Below are positions 1 through 6,316 of a DNA stretch of 11,177 nt, piece after piece. The position numbers and the translations under genes are program-made. Each line of letters begins with the position of its first letter. Position 1 is the first letter of the stretch. The DNA is from Flavobacteriales bacterium (GTDB lineage Bacteria > Bacteroidota > Bacteroidia > Flavobacteriales > BACL11): positions 1-11,177 of the forward strand of contig PCBP01000063.1 in NCBI GenBank assembly GCA_002730985.1. Reading direction: 5' to 3'. Below the pieces are notes generated by a model. It was not told the origin of the DNA, did no database searches, and saw only the letters and a list, made by a program, of their open reading frames with translations.

Positions 1-488
1 GAACTTGGAAGAAAGGATACACCAGAAACTTCATCAAAATGATTCCACACCCAAGACCCAACTTCAAACCATTCGTGTTCTTTTACAGAAACAGTTACCG
101 ATGGTTTATGTTCACACCAATGTCTTTGATAGTCTAACCACAACTCCAACTGTTCGATAGCAGACATATCATTTCTAAGAACCGCATTGTCAGGAGACTT
201 TACTGGGAAACTGAATACCCATTGATGTTCAGGTTTCATAACACATTCTTCGTGTGGAAATCCAGCACTTACCATAAACTGTGCTAATGGGTCTTTCTTA
301 TCACCTCTAACAGTTCTGATATAATATTCAGAGTGTCTTGCGTGAATACCACTGGCGGCATTTACTAATTGTGATACTGTGTTATGAGCAACCATACCAT
401 TTTCCATTTGATATGAATGAGTGTTTTCAACTTCCATATCAACAGTCATAACTTTTTGTTCTATTTTTTTGATTTTAGCAATTTTCAT
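1..488 (-). CDS. nrdJ: Class II ribonucleotide reductase, C-terminal half with split-intein C part (partial)
   Basis: My own translation of the reverse strand gives an open frame from ATG at 488 to the window edge (162 codons, no stop). Residues 1-36 are a C-intein: block F around VDMEVENTHSYQ, and block G NGMVAHN with penultimate His35 and terminal Asn36. From Thr37 it is C-extein, beginning TVSQLVNAASGIHARHS and continuing with DKKDPLAQ, VFSFPVKSP, IEQLELWL, HWCEHKPSVT and EHEWFEVGSWV. These are motifs of monomeric adenosylcobalamin-dependent RNR (RTPR). They continue exactly where the gene at 1231-2910 breaks off (KPSG). Ligation to that partner would rebuild the enzyme that reduces ribonucleotides to deoxyribonucleotides. 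The ATG overlaps the TGA of the endonuclease gene (ATGA), with an AAGGA Shine-Dalgarno 6 nt upstream, so it may be translationally coupled. The C-terminal redox cysteines of the family would lie outside the window. Family and split are confident; trans-splicing itself is inferred. Confidence 0.93.
   Translation of the reverse strand, partial: MKIAKIKKIEQKVMTVDMEVENTHSYQMENGMVAHNTVSQLVNAASGIHARHSEYYIRTVRGDKKDPLAQFMVSAGFPHEECVMKPEHQWVFSFPVKSPDNAVLRNDMSAIEQLELWLDYQRHWCEHKPSVTVSVKEHEWFEVGSWVWNHFDEVSGVSFLPS
381..488 (-). other. Split intein, C-terminal half (36 aa)
   Basis: Residues 1-36 of the downstream nrdJ half. It starts at its own ATG, carries block F (TVDMEVENTHSYQ) and ends with block G NGMVAHN. 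The terminal Asn36 is expected to cyclise and Thr37 is the +1 nucleophile. The length (about 35-40 aa) is typical of natural C-inteins. It pairs with the N half at 1234-1554. Confidence 0.92.
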
Positions 489-1195
489 TTCTTTTCCTTA
501 CAATTTTCAAAATGCCATCTACCCATAGCAGCTGCATTTCCAGTTTTTTTACAATATGGGCATTCTTTTATACATCTAAGTCTTCCAATAGAAAATTCAG
601 GGGTTTCAAGTAAAAAATCTTCAATACTTTTTTCTTCTTGTTTATTTTTTGTATATTTGTATGACTTTTTACCATCATTCACCCAAATAAAACCCTTATT
701 CTTTTTCCCACCTCTTTTACCAAACTCGCTTTGCATTTTAGGATCTTTGAATGTAGGGCTTGCCTTACCACCTTTTGATGCAAGTTTAAGTCTTTCTTCT
801 CTGGTTTGAGAATGAATTCCAATCTTATTTTCTATTTGAACTTGACTACCCTTCTTTCCCCCTAATTTTGCCCATTGTTTTCTTTCTTCATCATCTCTAA
901 ATATTCCAATTTTATTTTGATATACTTTCTTTCCACCAATTTTCCCACCATTAGAAGATGATATTTTATGCGCTTCTGTGAAGTTATAACCTATCATATG
1001 ATAAGCACACAAATCACGGAAATTTCCAAATTCTTCATATCTCTGCAAATGAATTTTAGAATGTTCTTCCTTGGTCACTAACATTAGATTTTCAAGATCA
1101 TCAGTTCCACCATCATATTTTGGTATTATATGATGTATTTCATATCCTTCAGGTATTTTACCAAATTTCTTTTCCCATTTTTTTCTATAACTCAT
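485..1195 (-). CDS. HNH homing endonuclease between the split nrdJ halves
   Basis: This 236-aa protein has an N-terminal HNH nuclease core: His21-His22 in YEIHHIIPKYDGG, Asn36 in LENLMLV, then His45 and His49. Four lysine-rich GG segments follow (near residues 83-90, 112-116, 141-145, 161-166), resembling NUMOD3-type DNA-binding repeats. Next is a WVNDGKKSYKY segment of the kind found in phage homing endonucleases. A C-terminal Cys212-x2-Cys215-x12-His228-x3-Cys232 is likely a zinc finger (CPYC...RWHFENC). It is not fused to the intein and stands alone between the two halves of the fractured reductase gene. The expected role is to cut intein-free nrdJ alleles of competing phages near the KPSG/T site and so spread the whole insert. 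The target is inferred from position. The start has a strong AGGAGGG 8 nt upstream, and the stop overlaps the next ATG. Confidence 0.9.
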   Translation of the reverse strand: MSYRKKWEKKFGKIPEGYEIHHIIPKYDGGTDDLENLMLVTKEEHSKIHLQRYEEFGNFRDLCAYHMIGYNFTEAHKISSSNGGKIGGKKVYQNKIGIFRDDEERKQWAKLGGKKGSQVQIENKIGIHSQTREERLKLASKGGKASPTFKDPKMQSEFGKRGGKKNKGFIWVNDGKKSYKYTKNKQEEKSIEDFLLETPEFSIGRLRCIKECPYCKKTGNAAAMGRWHFENCKEKK

Positions 1196-1202
1196 ATATA
1201 AA

Positions 1203-1221
1203 ACCCTCCTGTACAGAGAGT
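1203..1221 (-). promoter_or_regulatory. Hairpin masking the endonuclease ribosome binding site
   Basis: In the minus-strand RNA, ACUCUC (1221-1216) can pair with GAGGGU (1208-1203): six base pairs including one G-U, with loop UGUACAG. The 3' arm contains most of the Shine-Dalgarno AGGAGGG (1210-1204) of the HNH gene. Read-through RNA from upstream would carry both arms. RNA started from the TATAAATA box (predicted start near 1215) would lack the 5' arm. Pairing was checked by eye only, with no folding energy computed. Confidence 0.55.
1204..1210 (-). promoter_or_regulatory. Strong ribosome binding site of the HNH gene
   Basis: AGGAGGG on the minus strand, 8 nt before the ATG at 1195. It is among the strongest Shine-Dalgarno matches in the window and fixes the endonuclease start. 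It lies in the 3' arm of a short hairpin. Confidence 0.8.
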
Positions 1222-1228
1222 ATTTATA
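1221..1228 (-). promoter_or_regulatory. T4-type late promoter box TATAAATA before the HNH gene
   Basis: An exact TATAAATA octamer on the minus strand starts 2 nt after the stop codon of the nrdJ N half, in a 35-nt gap. The octamer is the T4 late promoter consensus, recognised by a phage late sigma factor with a sliding clamp. The predicted start is about 6 nt downstream (near 1215), giving a leader of about 20 nt to the endonuclease ATG. The motif is seen; its activity is inferred. Confidence 0.6.
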
Positions 1229-1230
1229 AT

Positions 1231-2910
1231 TTAGAAAGATTTGATATCATCTCCCTCTTCTAACTCATCAACTCTTTTCCATTCACCAGTTGAAAGTAGG
1301 AGTTTATGGTTTCCTGTGAATTTATAAACTTCACCATCTTCCATTTGTATTTCATAAACTTCTTTTACTCCATTGCAATAAAGTTTAGAAACATTTTGTA
1401 GATCGTTATTCATATCATAAACTTGAATAGGTTTCTTCAAATCAAACCATTCATCTTCTTTCATGATTTCTAAATCAACACCATTATCTTCAAATATTTC
1501 TCTGAAACTTCTAATACCGTCTTTGGTTTTTACAGTATTGTCTAAATCATTACACCCTGAAGGTTTTACACAAGTGATCGAAGCAGATGGATTTACACCT
1601 ATTTCAGAAGCCAACTGCTGGTTCATTTCAATTGTTTTATCTCTAAGTTGAGGTAAAAGTTCTTTCAATGGAGTTTCACCTCTACCGTTTGTGACTTCAC
1701 TATCCATAATACCTGTAAGGGATACACCAAGCAATCTTTCCTCTTCACAGTTCTCTTTCCAATGCTTTGATAAGTAAGGAAAGTGTGTTAGTGTAGATTG
1801 CCAAGTTCCTATGATAGCAGCAACTTCAACTTTTTCCGTTAGAGTTTCAATTGTATCATCTTTAGAAACAACTGCTTCTGATAGATTACAGAACTCTTTT
1901 GACCTCAATATAATCTCAGAACAAGGATTAGTTCCAAAGTCATATTCTACCTCTCTTCTACCATCTAACTTTTCAACTGTTTTCTTTGATGCTTGACGAT
2001 TGAAAATACCACGTTCTCCAGACTTTGAACGATATAATGACAACCATTCTTCCATAAAAGTCCCAATATCAGGTCTTTCACGATAACATACAGAGTTGTT
2101 TGCTAATGCTCTATGTGGATCAATAACCCACCATTGGCCCGATTTAGCACTCCTCATTCTATCATCATTCAAATCAGATAGAGAGATGAGAGCAGAACGT
2201 CTTACACCACCCACAACCACAATCTCAGCAATCTTACATACGATATCATGACATTCAATCGGATATAACTTTCTACCAGCAGCATTTGTGAATGTTAATA
2301 TAGTGAACTCCATTAGTTCCCTCAAAGGTTCAGGTCCAGATGCACGACCACCAAAAACTTTCAACCTTGCTCCAGCAGGACGAACTTTTGAATAATCAAT
2401 CTTTGGGACTTGACCGGAAATCAAAAGAGAGATAAGTTCACGATAAGATTTTGCCCAACCCTTTTTAGAATCACCAACAACAATTGTAGTATCAGATTCT
2501 TCAAATGTTTCTGCAACTGTTGGAAGTTTCTTTGTGTGATATTTCTCAACACTGAAACCAACACCAGTTCCACACATTAGAATATAAAGGATTTCATCAA
2601 ATGCACGTAGTTTATCAATGGCAGTATAAGCACAGTTATATCCAGCAACATTATCTCTTCTAAGAGCAGGACCTGCTGTCATCAATGCTCTCATGGAAGG
2701 CATTACTTTGAGTTCTAAAATATACTTTCTAACTTTTTTATATGTCTCTTCGGGAATCTTATATGAGTATTTTTCCATTAAGTGTATCTCAAAGAATCCC
2801 ATATACCTGTCAACGGTTTCTTCCCAAGTTTCTCTTCTACCTTTACTCTCTAACCACCTAGAATATCTAGATAGATGGATAAATTCCTGATAAAGTGATG
2901 GTAATAACAT
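1231..2910 (-). CDS. nrdJ: Class II (B12-dependent) ribonucleotide reductase, N-terminal half with split-intein N part
   Basis: 559 aa. Residues 1-452 match the monomeric adenosylcobalamin-dependent ribonucleotide reductase: SRYSRW...GRRETWEETV near the start, Cys93 in GYNCAYTAID (redox partner), GTGVGFSVE, GGVRRSALI, then TNPCSEI with Asn328, thiyl-radical Cys330 and Glu332, and second redox Cys341 in EFCNL. The extein stops at SITCVKPSG. From Cys453 the sequence is an N-intein that ends at a TAA stop. The rest of the enzyme is encoded by the gene starting at 488, so neither half should be active alone. The product reduces ribonucleotides for phage DNA synthesis and needs adenosylcobalamin from the host. 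The start has GGAG 6 nt upstream and lies 9 nt after thyX. A sequencing frameshift does not explain the break, because both sides carry matching intein motifs. Confidence 0.95.
   Translation of the reverse strand: MLLPSLYQEFIHLSRYSRWLESKGRRETWEETVDRYMGFFEIHLMEKYSYKIPEETYKKVRKYILELKVMPSMRALMTAGPALRRDNVAGYNCAYTAIDKLRAFDEILYILMCGTGVGFSVEKYHTKKLPTVAETFEESDTTIVVGDSKKGWAKSYRELISLLISGQVPKIDYSKVRPAGARLKVFGGRASGPEPLRELMEFTILTFTNAAGRKLYPIECHDIVCKIAEIVVVGGVRRSALISLSDLNDDRMRSAKSGQWWVIDPHRALANNSVCYRERPDIGTFMEEWLSLYRSKSGERGIFNRQASKKTVEKLDGRREVEYDFGTNPCSEIILRSKEFCNLSEAVVSKDDTIETLTEKVEVAAIIGTWQSTLTHFPYLSKHWKENCEEERLLGVSLTGIMDSEVTNGRGETPLKELLPQLRDKTIEMNQQLASEIGVNPSASITCVKPSGCNDLDNTVKTKDGIRSFREIFEDNGVDLEIMKEDEWFDLKKPIQVYDMNNDLQNVSKLYCNGVKEVYEIQMEDGEVYKFTGNHKLLLSTGEWKRVDELEEGDDIKSF
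1234..1554 (-). other. Split intein, N-terminal half (107 aa)
   Basis: It begins at Cys453 of the upstream nrdJ half (CNDLDNTVKT, block A, with Cys as nucleophile) directly after extein KPSG. Block B is FTGNHKLLLSTGEW with Thr532-x-x-His535, followed by RVDELEEGDDI. It ends SF and then a TAA stop. With the 36-aa C half this makes a 143-aa mini-intein with no internal endonuclease domain, the usual size for natural split inteins. Confidence 0.92.
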
Positions 2911-2919
2911 TTTTTTCTC

Positions 2920-3678
2920 CTATTTTTCCTTTTTTTCTGTTAAGTATTTCCAAGAAACAGGATATATTTCAGAGCATAATGAGAGGATTTCATTAGCAAT
3001 ATCCCTTGTTTCTTTTTGTGTGTCCCTAGCACACCTCAATTTACATACTCTAGCAAAAGCAAATAATGAACCAGTCCAATACCATTCAGTGTAGGTATTT
3101 TGAGGTAAAACCATTCTTGCTTGTTCTGGACAAATTCCGATATCTAAAAGAGCATTGTATGTTAATTTAGAATCCTCGGATATTTCAGATGGTGTCAGAA
3201 CTAAATCATCTGTCCAATCCTTATCATCATTATATTCCATTTTTATCTTATAGTCAAGATCGTCATCCTTAATGGAATCGTCAGATGAACCCTGCTTAAC
3301 ATTTTCTGCTTGATATCTCCACTCTTCTGGGATATAAAACTCTGGTTCTTCTTTAATATATCTTCTTGATACCTCATTCCAAACCAAACCAATTTGATGT
3401 TTCTGTAGTTGTCTCGCAACAAACATAGGTGCTTTGATATGAAATGTAATACAAGTGTGAGCAAAAGGTGTCCAGTGATTATGTCTTGCAAGATATCTGA
3501 TTAATTTTTCATCTCGTTCTTTGAGTTTCGGTATTTCAACTGAAGTCTCACCAGAACCATAAAAACTTACATTTTTTGTCTCAGATGATTTTGCTTTTGT
3601 TTTTTTATTGAAAGAAACTCTTGCAGCATTAGCCACAGATAAATCACTTCCCATATAATCAACTAATTCAACTTTCAT
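2920..3678 (-). CDS. thyX: Flavin-dependent thymidylate synthase ThyX
   Basis: 252 aa, a common ThyX length. ThyX makes dTMP from dUMP using FAD, NADPH and methylene-tetrahydrofolate. Visible signatures are NAARVSF near the start, HNHWTPFAHTCITFHIKAPMFVARQ (residues 66-90), then KHQIGLVWNEVSRRY (93-107). The last is a variant of the ThyX motif RHRxxSxNExSxRY, with Lys-His-Gln in place of Arg-His-Arg and one extra residue before NExSxRY. The C-terminal CKLRCARDTQKETR fits the family's dUMP-binding end. An acidic, Asp-rich stretch at about 127-165 looks like a lineage insertion. The ATG overlaps the stop of the IMPDH-family gene (ATGA), and the stop is 9 nt before nrdJ, so dTMP and dNTP synthesis are co-transcribed. 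Confidence 0.9.
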   Translation of the reverse strand: MKVELVDYMGSDLSVANAARVSFNKKTKAKSSETKNVSFYGSGETSVEIPKLKERDEKLIRYLARHNHWTPFAHTCITFHIKAPMFVARQLQKHQIGLVWNEVSRRYIKEEPEFYIPEEWRYQAENVKQGSSDDSIKDDDLDYKIKMEYNDDKDWTDDLVLTPSEISEDSKLTYNALLDIGICPEQARMVLPQNTYTEWYWTGSLFAFARVCKLRCARDTQKETRDIANEILSLCSEIYPVSWKYLTEKKEK

Positions 3679-4691
3679 TTTCTAGTCCCACTTTCTATAA
3701 TACCGTTCTGTGTTTGAACTACTGCTCTAACATCTTGACACATATTTAATTCACTAATATATTCACACCCTGCATATGACATCCCTGAACGAATACCATT
3801 ACACAGTTCTCTAATAACATCTTCAGCACTTCCAGCATCTTGAACCTCAATAGCAATACCTTCTTCAGCAACTGTACTAACATCACCGTCACTTAAAAGA
3901 ACTTGTCTAGCATCATTGGATGCCATACCCCTGTAAGCATTTGGATTGTTTGCCTCAAGACATCCAGCAAAAAGTTTACCAGTCATGATTGAACTTGCAC
4001 CAGCCCATAATGCCTTCACGATATCACCAGAACTTTTTATACCCCCATCTGCTATGACAGGAATTTGATTGTATCTATGATCCAGTAATGTTCGTTTAAC
4101 CATACTAATAGCAGTAAATTGAGGAACTCCAAATCCAGTCATCCTTCTTGTGGTACAAACCGATCCAGGACCGATCCCAACCTTTATTGCGTCAACACCT
4201 CTCTGTGCTAAAAAGAGTGCAGCAGGACCACTCGCAACATTTCCAGCAATGATATCAACATCTTTTGATTTAGACCTTATGAAATTAATCATACTAGTAA
4301 CACGGTCAGAGTATGCATTTGCTATATCAATACATATACCCTGAATACCCAAACTCAGTAAAGATTCTGCACGTTCTCTTTCGGAAGTTGAAACTCCAAC
4401 TGTAGGTATTACAGGAGACCAATATGGTTTCCAAGTATCTAAACATTTCTGAACAGTATAACAATTCTCTTCAATTTTCATATTTCTATGTAAAAATCCA
4501 ACACCGCCCAGTCTACTCATAGTTCTTGCTAGTTCATACCCTGTAATAGTATCCATATTAGCAGATGTGATTGGTAAATCTATGTGAATGTTTCTAGAAA
4601 GTTTTGTTTCTAACTTTGCCGTACTTCTAGAATGTAGAGATTTATTAGGAACAAGTAAAATATCATCATAAGTGTAAGCTTGCATAAACAT
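3675..4691 (-). CDS. IMP dehydrogenase / GMP reductase family protein, no CBS domains
   Basis: 338 aa forming the TIM-barrel core only. Seen are [10 protein letters not shown] at the start, [28 protein letters not shown] and the catalytic loop [21 protein letters not shown] with Cys179. ADGGI (phosphate/IMP site), [13 protein letters not shown] and YRGMAS follow. The length and absence of CBS domains fit GMP reductase or a minimal IMP dehydrogenase. The GVPQ after the loop is IMPDH-like, whereas the flap lacks the Arg-Tyr pair expected of IMPDH (it reads [15 protein letters not shown]). I therefore leave open whether it makes XMP from IMP or IMP from GMP. Either reaction adjusts the guanine nucleotide pool. 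The first ATG (4691) has GTGAG 6 nt upstream; a second ATG lies two codons later. The stop overlaps the thyX start. Confidence 0.88.
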   Translation of the reverse strand: MFMQAYTYDDILLVPNKSLHSRSTAKLETKLSRNIHIDLPITSANMDTITGYELARTMSRLGGVGFLHRNMKIEENCYTVQKCLDTWKPYWSPVIPTVGVSTSERERAESLLSLGIQGICIDIANAYSDRVTSMINFIRSKSKDVDIIAGNVASGPAALFLAQRGVDAIKVGIGPGSVCTTRRMTGFGVPQFTAISMVKRTLLDHRYNQIPVIADGGIKSSGDIVKALWAGASSIMTGKLFAGCLEANNPNAYRGMASNDARQVLLSDGDVSTVAEEGIAIEVQDAGSAEDVIRELCNGIRSGMSYAGCEYISELNMCQDVRAVVQTQNGIIESGTRK

Positions 4692-4698
4692 AATAAAC

Positions 4699-4881
4699 TC
4701 ACTTATTAAAAATTCTTGTAATATTATAGTCTGTTGGAAAATCTTTTAATAAACTCTCAGCATCCAACTTAACAAACTTTGGTAAATCATCATATCTTGT
4801 AAGAAAGTCTAAAAACTCCCTAGTCCTAATGATTGATTCTTTAAGTTCCAAATCTTGTTCTTCGTTCACAATTTTCTCCAT
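4699..4881 (-). CDS. Small hypothetical protein next to primase
   Basis: 60 aa, charged and mostly helical in appearance, ending LLKDFPTDYNITRIFNK. No family is recognised with confidence. It overlaps the 3' end of the primase gene by 16 nt. The ATG at 4881 has no clear Shine-Dalgarno. A GTG at 4869 (56-aa product) has GGAG 6 nt upstream and forms a GTGA overlap with the primase stop, the same style as the ATGA overlaps elsewhere here, so it may be the true start. It is probably co-translated with primase. No function is proposed. Confidence 0.7.
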   Translation of the reverse strand: MEKIVNEEQDLELKESIIRTREFLDFLTRYDDLPKFVKLDAESLLKDFPTDYNITRIFNK

Positions 4882-5891
4882 TCTGTAAATTTCATTTTTG
4901 CTTTGAGACCTTTGAAAGTATTATTTTCAATATAATCTTTTATCTGCTCAATACTGTGATCGTTTTTTACCATATCGTTTATATCTTTACCTCTGAAAGT
5001 ATCATTAAACAATACGATTGAAAAACCCATATCTATTATCTTTTCAATTTTTTTAACTATCTGTCTGTTTCTGGGTTCATTATCAAATAAGAATACCAAT
5101 TCACAATCTTGTAAATCTTCTGTATTCAAATCAGAACCTGTCATAGCCACACAGTTCTCTAAAAACAGTGAATCAAAAATACCTTCTACCACATAAACTG
5201 GTTTTGTATTATCAATTCTATCAAGTCCATAGACCTTACTACCTTGTGATAAACTTACAGTAATATACCTAAGACTATTATCATCAAGTGCTCGACCTTG
5301 GATATGAGTTAATTTCTTTTGACGATTGAAGAAGGGTATAACAATTCTTTCCTCTCTCTTCAATCTTTTCGATTTATCTGGACTGATTAACCCTATCAGT
5401 CTTTTGAAGTCTTCAGTGTAACTGAATCTACATCTATATTTATAATGAATCATTCTGGAATTCAGATACTGAACTGCTTTGTGTCCCTCATCTAAATTCT
5501 CCATCTTCACCATAGGAAGTTCTGTAACTTTCCTTTTAGGTTTAGATTTCTTGAATTTTACTGGCTTACTTTTATAAACAGGTTGTATATTCACATTATT
5601 GAATTGATTCTTTTCTTTTAAGTTTTCTAGTTTATATTCTTGAAACAAAAAGGGGTCTTGTGTTTTTAAAAACTTTGTAAAAGAAGTATAATATCCACAG
5701 TTATGACACTTGTAAATATAGTAACTCTGATCTGTACTTAAATGAAAATACCCCCTAGTCTTAGATTCAGACTTTTCAGAGTCTCCGCAATATGGACATC
5801 TAAAGTTCCATAAGTCGTCCCTAACTCTGTGAAATCTATCTAATTTAGGGGATAACAATCCAATATATTTCTGTTCAATCCAAATACTCAT
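4866..5891 (-). CDS. DNA primase, T4 gp61-like
   Basis: 341 aa, close to T4 gp61. The N-terminal zinc-binding domain has Cys32-x2-Cys35 (FRCPYCGDS) and Cys62-x2-Cys65 (YKCHNCGYYTSF). A lysine-rich linker (about 105-122) follows. The TOPRIM core has VVEGIFDS with Glu236, the acidic LVFLFDNE (Asp270, Glu272) and GKDINDM (302-308). It should synthesise RNA primers for lagging-strand replication together with the phage helicase, which is not in this window. It is the first gene behind a consensus promoter whose predicted start site is the A of its ATG, and no Shine-Dalgarno precedes it. It leads the replication and nucleotide operon running to nrdJ. Confidence 0.93.
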   Translation of the reverse strand: MSIWIEQKYIGLLSPKLDRFHRVRDDLWNFRCPYCGDSEKSESKTRGYFHLSTDQSYYIYKCHNCGYYTSFTKFLKTQDPFLFQEYKLENLKEKNQFNNVNIQPVYKSKPVKFKKSKPKRKVTELPMVKMENLDEGHKAVQYLNSRMIHYKYRCRFSYTEDFKRLIGLISPDKSKRLKREERIVIPFFNRQKKLTHIQGRALDDNSLRYITVSLSQGSKVYGLDRIDNTKPVYVVEGIFDSLFLENCVAMTGSDLNTEDLQDCELVFLFDNEPRNRQIVKKIEKIIDMGFSIVLFNDTFRGKDINDMVKNDHSIEQIKDYIENNTFKGLKAKMKFTEWRKL

Positions 5892-5897
5892 AAGTTT

Positions 5898-5926
5898 ATT
5901 ATACTATGATTTTTGTATATTGTCAA
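5898..5926 (-). promoter_or_regulatory. Consensus sigma70-type promoter for primase operon
   Basis: On the minus strand TTGACA (5926-5921) is separated by exactly 17 nt from TATAAT (5903-5898), a perfect match to both hexamers. The -35 begins 3 nt after the stop of the lipoprotein gene. Counting 7 nt from the end of the -10 puts the start site at about 5891, the first base of the primase ATG. Early transcription by host RNA polymerase is the likely use. Confidence 0.82.
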
Positions 5927-5929
5927 GAA

Positions 5930-6316
5930 CTATTTTTTGTCTTTTTCGTAGTAGTCTTTGTATAACCCAATTACAACTTTCTGATATTTGATGTAGTCTA
6001 ATAAAAGTCTAACATTCAAAGAAATCAGTTTGTAATCTTTTCCATCAAGAGAAAATAAAACTGGAACTTTATCATCATCTTTCAGATTAGAAAACACTTC
6101 TTCAATGTTCTTTTCAGTAACTACAATAAAATTAACATCATTAAGTTTTACTGGGTCTTTTGAAGGAATTTTGAGAGCAGGTTTTAGCTTACCCTCTTTG
6201 ATCATCTCACCAACTTCTGGTGGGAGTTTTTTAATTATTTCTCGTCGTTTCTTACAACCTGTCAATAAACTAGTTAGCAGACTTGCCAAAAAAGTCAGTA
6301 CAATTAATCTTTTCAT
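5930..6316 (-). CDS. Outer-membrane lipoprotein, putative o-spanin (Rz1-like)
   Basis: 128 aa from ATG 6316, chosen because AGAGGTGA ends 2 nt before it; an in-frame GTG at 6334 lacks such a site. MKRLIVLTFLASLLTSLLTGCKKRR is a lipoprotein signal with lipobox LTGC (lipidated Cys21). The mature part has a proline-containing stretch (KKLPPEV, KIPSKDPVK) and a C-terminal segment LNVRLLLDYIKYQKVVIGLYKDYYE. Its first 47 nt overlap the end of the membrane coiled-coil gene in another frame. A lipoprotein gene starting inside an inner-membrane gene is the classic Rz/Rz1 spanin arrangement. Spanins bridge inner and outer membranes and fuse them in the final step of lysis, which implies a Gram-negative host. 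The role is inferred from architecture, not from recognised homology. Confidence 0.72.
   Translation of the reverse strand: MKRLIVLTFLASLLTSLLTGCKKRREIIKKLPPEVGEMIKEGKLKPALKIPSKDPVKLNDVNFIVVTEKNIEEVFSNLKDDDKVPVLFSLDGKDYKLISLNVRLLLDYIKYQKVVIGLYKDYYEKDKK

Noticed and set aside
417..809. Plus-strand open frame of 130 codons
   Set aside because: It runs antisense across the endonuclease gene and the nrdJ C half, is rich in Phe and Ser as expected from antisense A-rich DNA, and shows no motif.
1209..1216. Palindrome CTGTACAG as an operator
   Set aside because: It is only 8 bp with no flanking symmetry and no second copy seen. It falls mostly in the loop of the ribosome-site hairpin, which explains the region better.
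485..2910. The broken ribonucleotide reductase as a pseudogene or sequencing frameshift
   Set aside because: Both half-genes carry complementary, complete intein motifs and the extein residues rejoin exactly at KPSG/TVSQ. A full endonuclease gene lies between them, which a frameshift cannot produce.
3243..3491. Minus-strand open frame of 82 codons in another frame of thyX
   Set aside because: It lies wholly within thyX, has no own ribosome site that I could see, and its peptide has no recognisable feature.
5437..5444. A further TATAAATA octamer on the minus strand
   Set aside because: It is inside the primase coding region at codons for conserved-looking residues, and no gene starts nearby. 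Chance matches are expected in AT-rich DNA.
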